Assembly: GCA_031177795.1 (NCBI GenBank)
Contig: JAPSKG010000137.1
Coordinates: 1 to 6,350, forward strand
DNA from: Domibacillus sp.
Lineage (GTDB): Bacteria > Bacillota > Bacilli > Bacillales > Domibacillaceae
Length of the DNA: 6,350 nucleotides
Reading direction: 5' to 3'
Shown here: positions 5,596-6,350 of the stretch, piece after piece
How positions within the stretch are numbered: the stretch's first letter is position 1
Layout: every line of letters begins with the position of its first letter
Translations under genes and position numbers: made by a program
The notes under the pieces: model-generated
The model's database searches: none
What the model was told of the DNA's origin: nothing
The model's input: only the letters and a program-made list of their open reading frames with translations

Positions 5596-5627
5596 CAAGC
5601 TGGGAAAACTCTTTGTTTTTCTCCCGT

Positions 5628-6335
5628 TTACATATACAAATTGGCTTGATCTTTTTTCAGCAAATTAATGCGGTACCTTGTTTGCGGTCTTCCAATCGAG
5701 CCATACGAAACATCCACATCTAAAATACCGGCTTCCTGCAGGAACGACAAATATTTACGTACCGATACGCGTGATACACCGGAAGCAAAAGCAATGTCTT
5801 CAGCTGAAAAATCAAGGTCACTCATTTCATTAACAGCCGACCAAACAAGGCGCATTGTTTCTTTTGTTAATCCTTTTGGCAGGGCAGCAGGAGGCGCTGC
5901 TTTTTCGGTTTGGAACAGCATAGAGTCAATATCACTTTGCTTTACTTCCCTTCCATAATCGAAAAAGTGGCGGCGCTTTGCATAAGAAGAAAGAGCTTGC
6001 TGAAATCGTTCAAACTGAAAAGGTTTCATTAAATAATCTGCCGCTCCAAATTGAATGGCTTTTTGAATGCTGTTTGTGTCACTGGCAGCACTAATCACAA
6101 TCGCATCGGTTTTAAAACCGGCCGTCCGCAGTTTTTCAAGCAAATCAAGCCCGGTTGTTCCCGGCATGTAAATATCAAGAAGAAGGAGGTCCGGCTGTTG
6201 CTGATGCACGATTTCGAACGCTATGTCCGGGGAACCTGCTGTCCCGATCACTTGAAACCCGGGTACAGATTCAACATAGCGGCGATTTAACTCTGCTACC
6301 ATCGGATCGTCCTCAACAATTAATACGCGAATCAT
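5628..6335 (-). CDS. Response regulator of the CitT/MalR/DctR (CitB/DcuR) family
   Basis: This is a cytoplasmic DNA-binding response regulator expected to be phosphorylated by a membrane kinase of the CitA/DcuS type and to activate organic-acid transport genes. The 235-aa product has an N-terminal receiver domain (about 1-120) with acidic residues E8, D9 and D10, phospho-acceptor D54 in LLLLDIYMPG (50-59), S82, Y101 and K104-P105. A linker with QSDIDSML (133-140) and LPKGLT (152-157) follows, then a helix-turn-helix (about 178-203, AEDIAFASGVSRVSVRKYL at the core) and the family-typical YGSIGRPQTRYR (211-222). The ATG at 6335 has AAAGGGGAG closely upstream. Only 15 bases of upstream sequence are visible; a kinase gene probably precedes it. 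The transporter follows downstream and is the likely target. Malate, another C4-dicarboxylate or citrate are all possible signals, so no gene symbol is given. Confidence 0.93.
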   Translation of the reverse strand: MIRVLIVEDDPMVAELNRRYVESVPGFQVIGTAGSPDIAFEIVHQQQPDLLLLDIYMPGTTGLDLLEKLRTAGFKTDAIVISAASDTNSIQKAIQFGAADYLMKPFQFERFQQALSSYAKRRHFFDYGREVKQSDIDSMLFQTEKAAPPAALPKGLTKETMRLVWSAVNEMSDLDFSAEDIAFASGVSRVSVRKYLSFLQEAGILDVDVSYGSIGRPQTRYRINLLKKDQANLYM

Positions 6336-6350
6336 AATAGCTCCCCTTTC

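Noticed and set aside
5395..5627. SigL (Sigma-54) promoter before the transporter
   Set aside because: No TGGCAC/TTGC pair at -24/-12 spacing is present, and the adjacent regulator lacks an AAA+ activator domain.
1..6350. CRISPR arrays, insertion sequences, integrase/att sites, tRNA or rRNA genes
   Set aside because: No spaced repeat array, transposase or integrase frame, or RNA-gene-like structure was seen; codon use appears uniform and genes are ordinary chromosomal ones.

Overview
The window looks like ordinary chromosome from a Bacillaceae-type Firmicute. Evidence for this is the strong GGAGG-type ribosome sites, a canonical CcpA cre box, the Bacillus-type histidine gene order hisZ-hisG-hisD with a short-form HisG, a DUF4003-like protein (a family I associate with Bacillus relatives), and a staphylococcal/bacillar SdcS-type transporter. 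The exact genus cannot be read from the sequence. All six supported genes lie on the minus strand, so transcription runs from high to low coordinates, and every plus-strand reading frame appears to be a shadow.

In transcription order: (1) 6335-5628 encodes a CitT/MalR/DctR-type response regulator, whose sensor kinase is probably just outside the window. (2) 5627-5395 is a dense control region. It holds a perfect 17-bp inverted repeat (likely terminator), an 11-bp tandem direct repeat, a weak promoter with a full-consensus cre box in its spacer, and a leader of about 100 nt. (3) 5394-3751 encodes a DASS/SLC13 sodium-dicarboxylate symporter like SdcS, followed by a strong intrinsic terminator. 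(4) 3639-2725 encodes a DUF4003-like protein of unknown function, starting at GTG. (5) 2724-2604 carries a good SigA-type promoter and an inverted repeat near the predicted transcription start. (6) 2603-1 is the start of the histidine operon: hisZ, hisG and the first 259 codons of hisD, tightly coupled and running off the window edge.

Two functional units are visible. The regulator and transporter look like a C4-dicarboxylate (malate/succinate/fumarate) sensing and uptake module. A membrane kinase would sense the acid, the regulator would activate the transporter promoter, and CcpA would shut it off on good sugars. The his genes encode the first step of histidine synthesis (HisZ plus HisG) and, in part, the last enzyme (HisD). 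I found no new system, mobile element, CRISPR array, tRNA or rRNA. The observations most worth checking are regulatory: the layout upstream of the transporter, the possible his operator, and the overlapping hairpins downstream of the transporter.
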